Source: Dictyocoela muelleri
Taxonomy: Eukaryota > Microsporidia
Length of the DNA stretch: 16,657 bases
Assembly (NCBI GenBank): GCA_016256075.1
Contig: SDVU01000243.1
Location: 1-16,657 of the forward strand
Direction of reading: 5' to 3'
The translations under genes were made by a program, and so were the position numbers. Shown one piece after another: positions 15,852 through 16,657 of the stretch. The stretch's first letter is position 1, and each line of letters opens with the position of its first letter. The notes beneath the pieces are model-generated. The model was not told the origin of the DNA. It saw only the letters and a list, made by a program, of their open reading frames with translations, and did no database searches.

Positions 15852-16657
15852 CTAGAAAATAAAAACTAAATATTTTTAACGTAAGTATTTTTTTCCCGAT
15901 ATTATTTCGTTTCACGAATTTATACTCCATATATATACACGGAATGTATACTTCTTTAAAGATAGCTCTAATAAAAGTATTAAAATTTCTGAAAATGTCG
16001 AGAATAACATTTATGATGCAAATTTTTACCTATAATATGGCCTACATATATATATATATATATGAGATAAAGCCTCGACTATGATTTATGTATAATATCT
16101 ATATTCGAACATAATATATCTATAAAAATACTTCAGGAACAGTTATTCTCAGATTTTTTCTTTTTTTTTGCATTTTTATTTGAGCCAATCTTATAGAAGT
16201 CGGGAACCCTACAATGCGATATAAGTTACTCTTTGATTTCTTGTTGTATTTTAAGTAAAATTTTTTTAAAAAAGGCGTGTAATTTTTAATAAGGTGTAAA
16301 ATTAGCATTAACAATTTTCTGACTAAAATCACAATGGATTCAAAAGCTCACAATATTCTATCAAAAATAAATGTTAAATCTTATGAGATTTACATATATA
16401 TATTTAATCACTACTTTAAAAAATGTAAGATTTAATAATTACAAAACTTCTTTGTATAATTTATTTTATATTTTTAAAATTCCTTCAAAAACATTTCTTA
16501 TCTATAAAGTAAAAAATAAAAAAATACCATAAAAATATTTTATAGAATATAGACGATTAATATAATTGTTTCATTCTGTCAATACTTTTTCATCTGAAAT
16601 AAGAACTAAAAGATTTTCATTTTCAAAAAAATTATAAAAATAAAAAGATGTCTAACA
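15852..16657. other. AT-rich stretch without a supported gene
   Basis: This stretch holds an (AT)9 microsatellite at 16046-16063. A 70-codon minus-strand frame at 16120-16332 starts only at GTG and has no recognisable motif, so I do not call it. Nothing else is seen up to the end of the window. Confidence 0.45.
16046..16063. repeat. (AT)9 dinucleotide microsatellite
   Basis: Nine uninterrupted AT dinucleotides occur here, which stand out only slightly in this AT-rich background. Confidence 0.85.

Noticed and set aside
16120-16332. 70-codon minus-strand open frame
   Set aside because: It begins only at GTG, contains no recognisable motif, and its length is not exceptional given the many frames read.

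Overview
This is a very AT-rich stretch of eukaryotic-type DNA, roughly four fifths A+T by eye. It appears to be almost entirely a graveyard of transposable elements. I could not recognise one ordinary host gene in 16.6 kb, and found no rRNA, tRNA, CRISPR or bacterial operon structure. The combination of extreme AT content, a Merlin/IS1595-type transposase, a FLYWCH-MULE relic, a Tc1/IS630-type relic, Ty3/gypsy pol relics and a CCCC tract just upstream of the only intact start codon suggests a repeat-rich microsporidian genome. That assignment is an inference. Another AT-rich eukaryote is possible.

Layout. 1-2030: no gene; two small hairpins near 431-481, and a pair of ~50 bp inverted repeats (774-826 and 1647-1697) that probably belong to an unidentified transposon. 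2031-3150: a compact Merlin-type DNA transposon with 21 bp perfect terminal inverted repeats (TIRs), a pentanucleotide microsatellite and a complete 286-codon transposase on the minus strand. This is the only convincing intact gene. 3151-3775: a decayed FLYWCH zinc finger plus MULE transposase domain on the minus strand, whose reading frame runs directly into the Merlin end. 3829-3907: five copies of a 16 bp unit, followed by a second coding-like Cys-bearing remnant on the minus strand. 4352-4560: a solo-LTR candidate. 4585-5105: an unassigned coding-like remnant.

6150-9150: an old, heavily broken Ty3/gypsy pol fossil on the plus strand (protease, reverse transcriptase, RNase H, integrase), apparently split by a ~0.8 kb insertion. 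10182-11583: a dead Tc1/mariner/IS630-like transposon, TIRs built of 21-23 bp tandem units, transposase relic on the minus strand. 11940-13900: a second Ty3/gypsy integrase fossil, interrupted by two younger insertions: a 777 bp near-perfect palindrome (foldback element) and a 292 bp Merlin-like MITE with a near-perfect 8 bp target duplication. 14575-15445: a long array of degenerate short repeats that flips strand near 14803. 15630-15851: a short unassigned coding-like segment. The rest is AT-rich DNA with nothing recognisable.

How it fits together. The window records layered transposition: old Ty3/gypsy copies, then DNA transposons and MITEs landing in them, then a Merlin copy abutting a MULE relic. 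A recurring theme is terminal or arm sequences made of short tandem subunits in several apparently unrelated elements. All identifications are from reading translated motifs by eye; no database search was possible.
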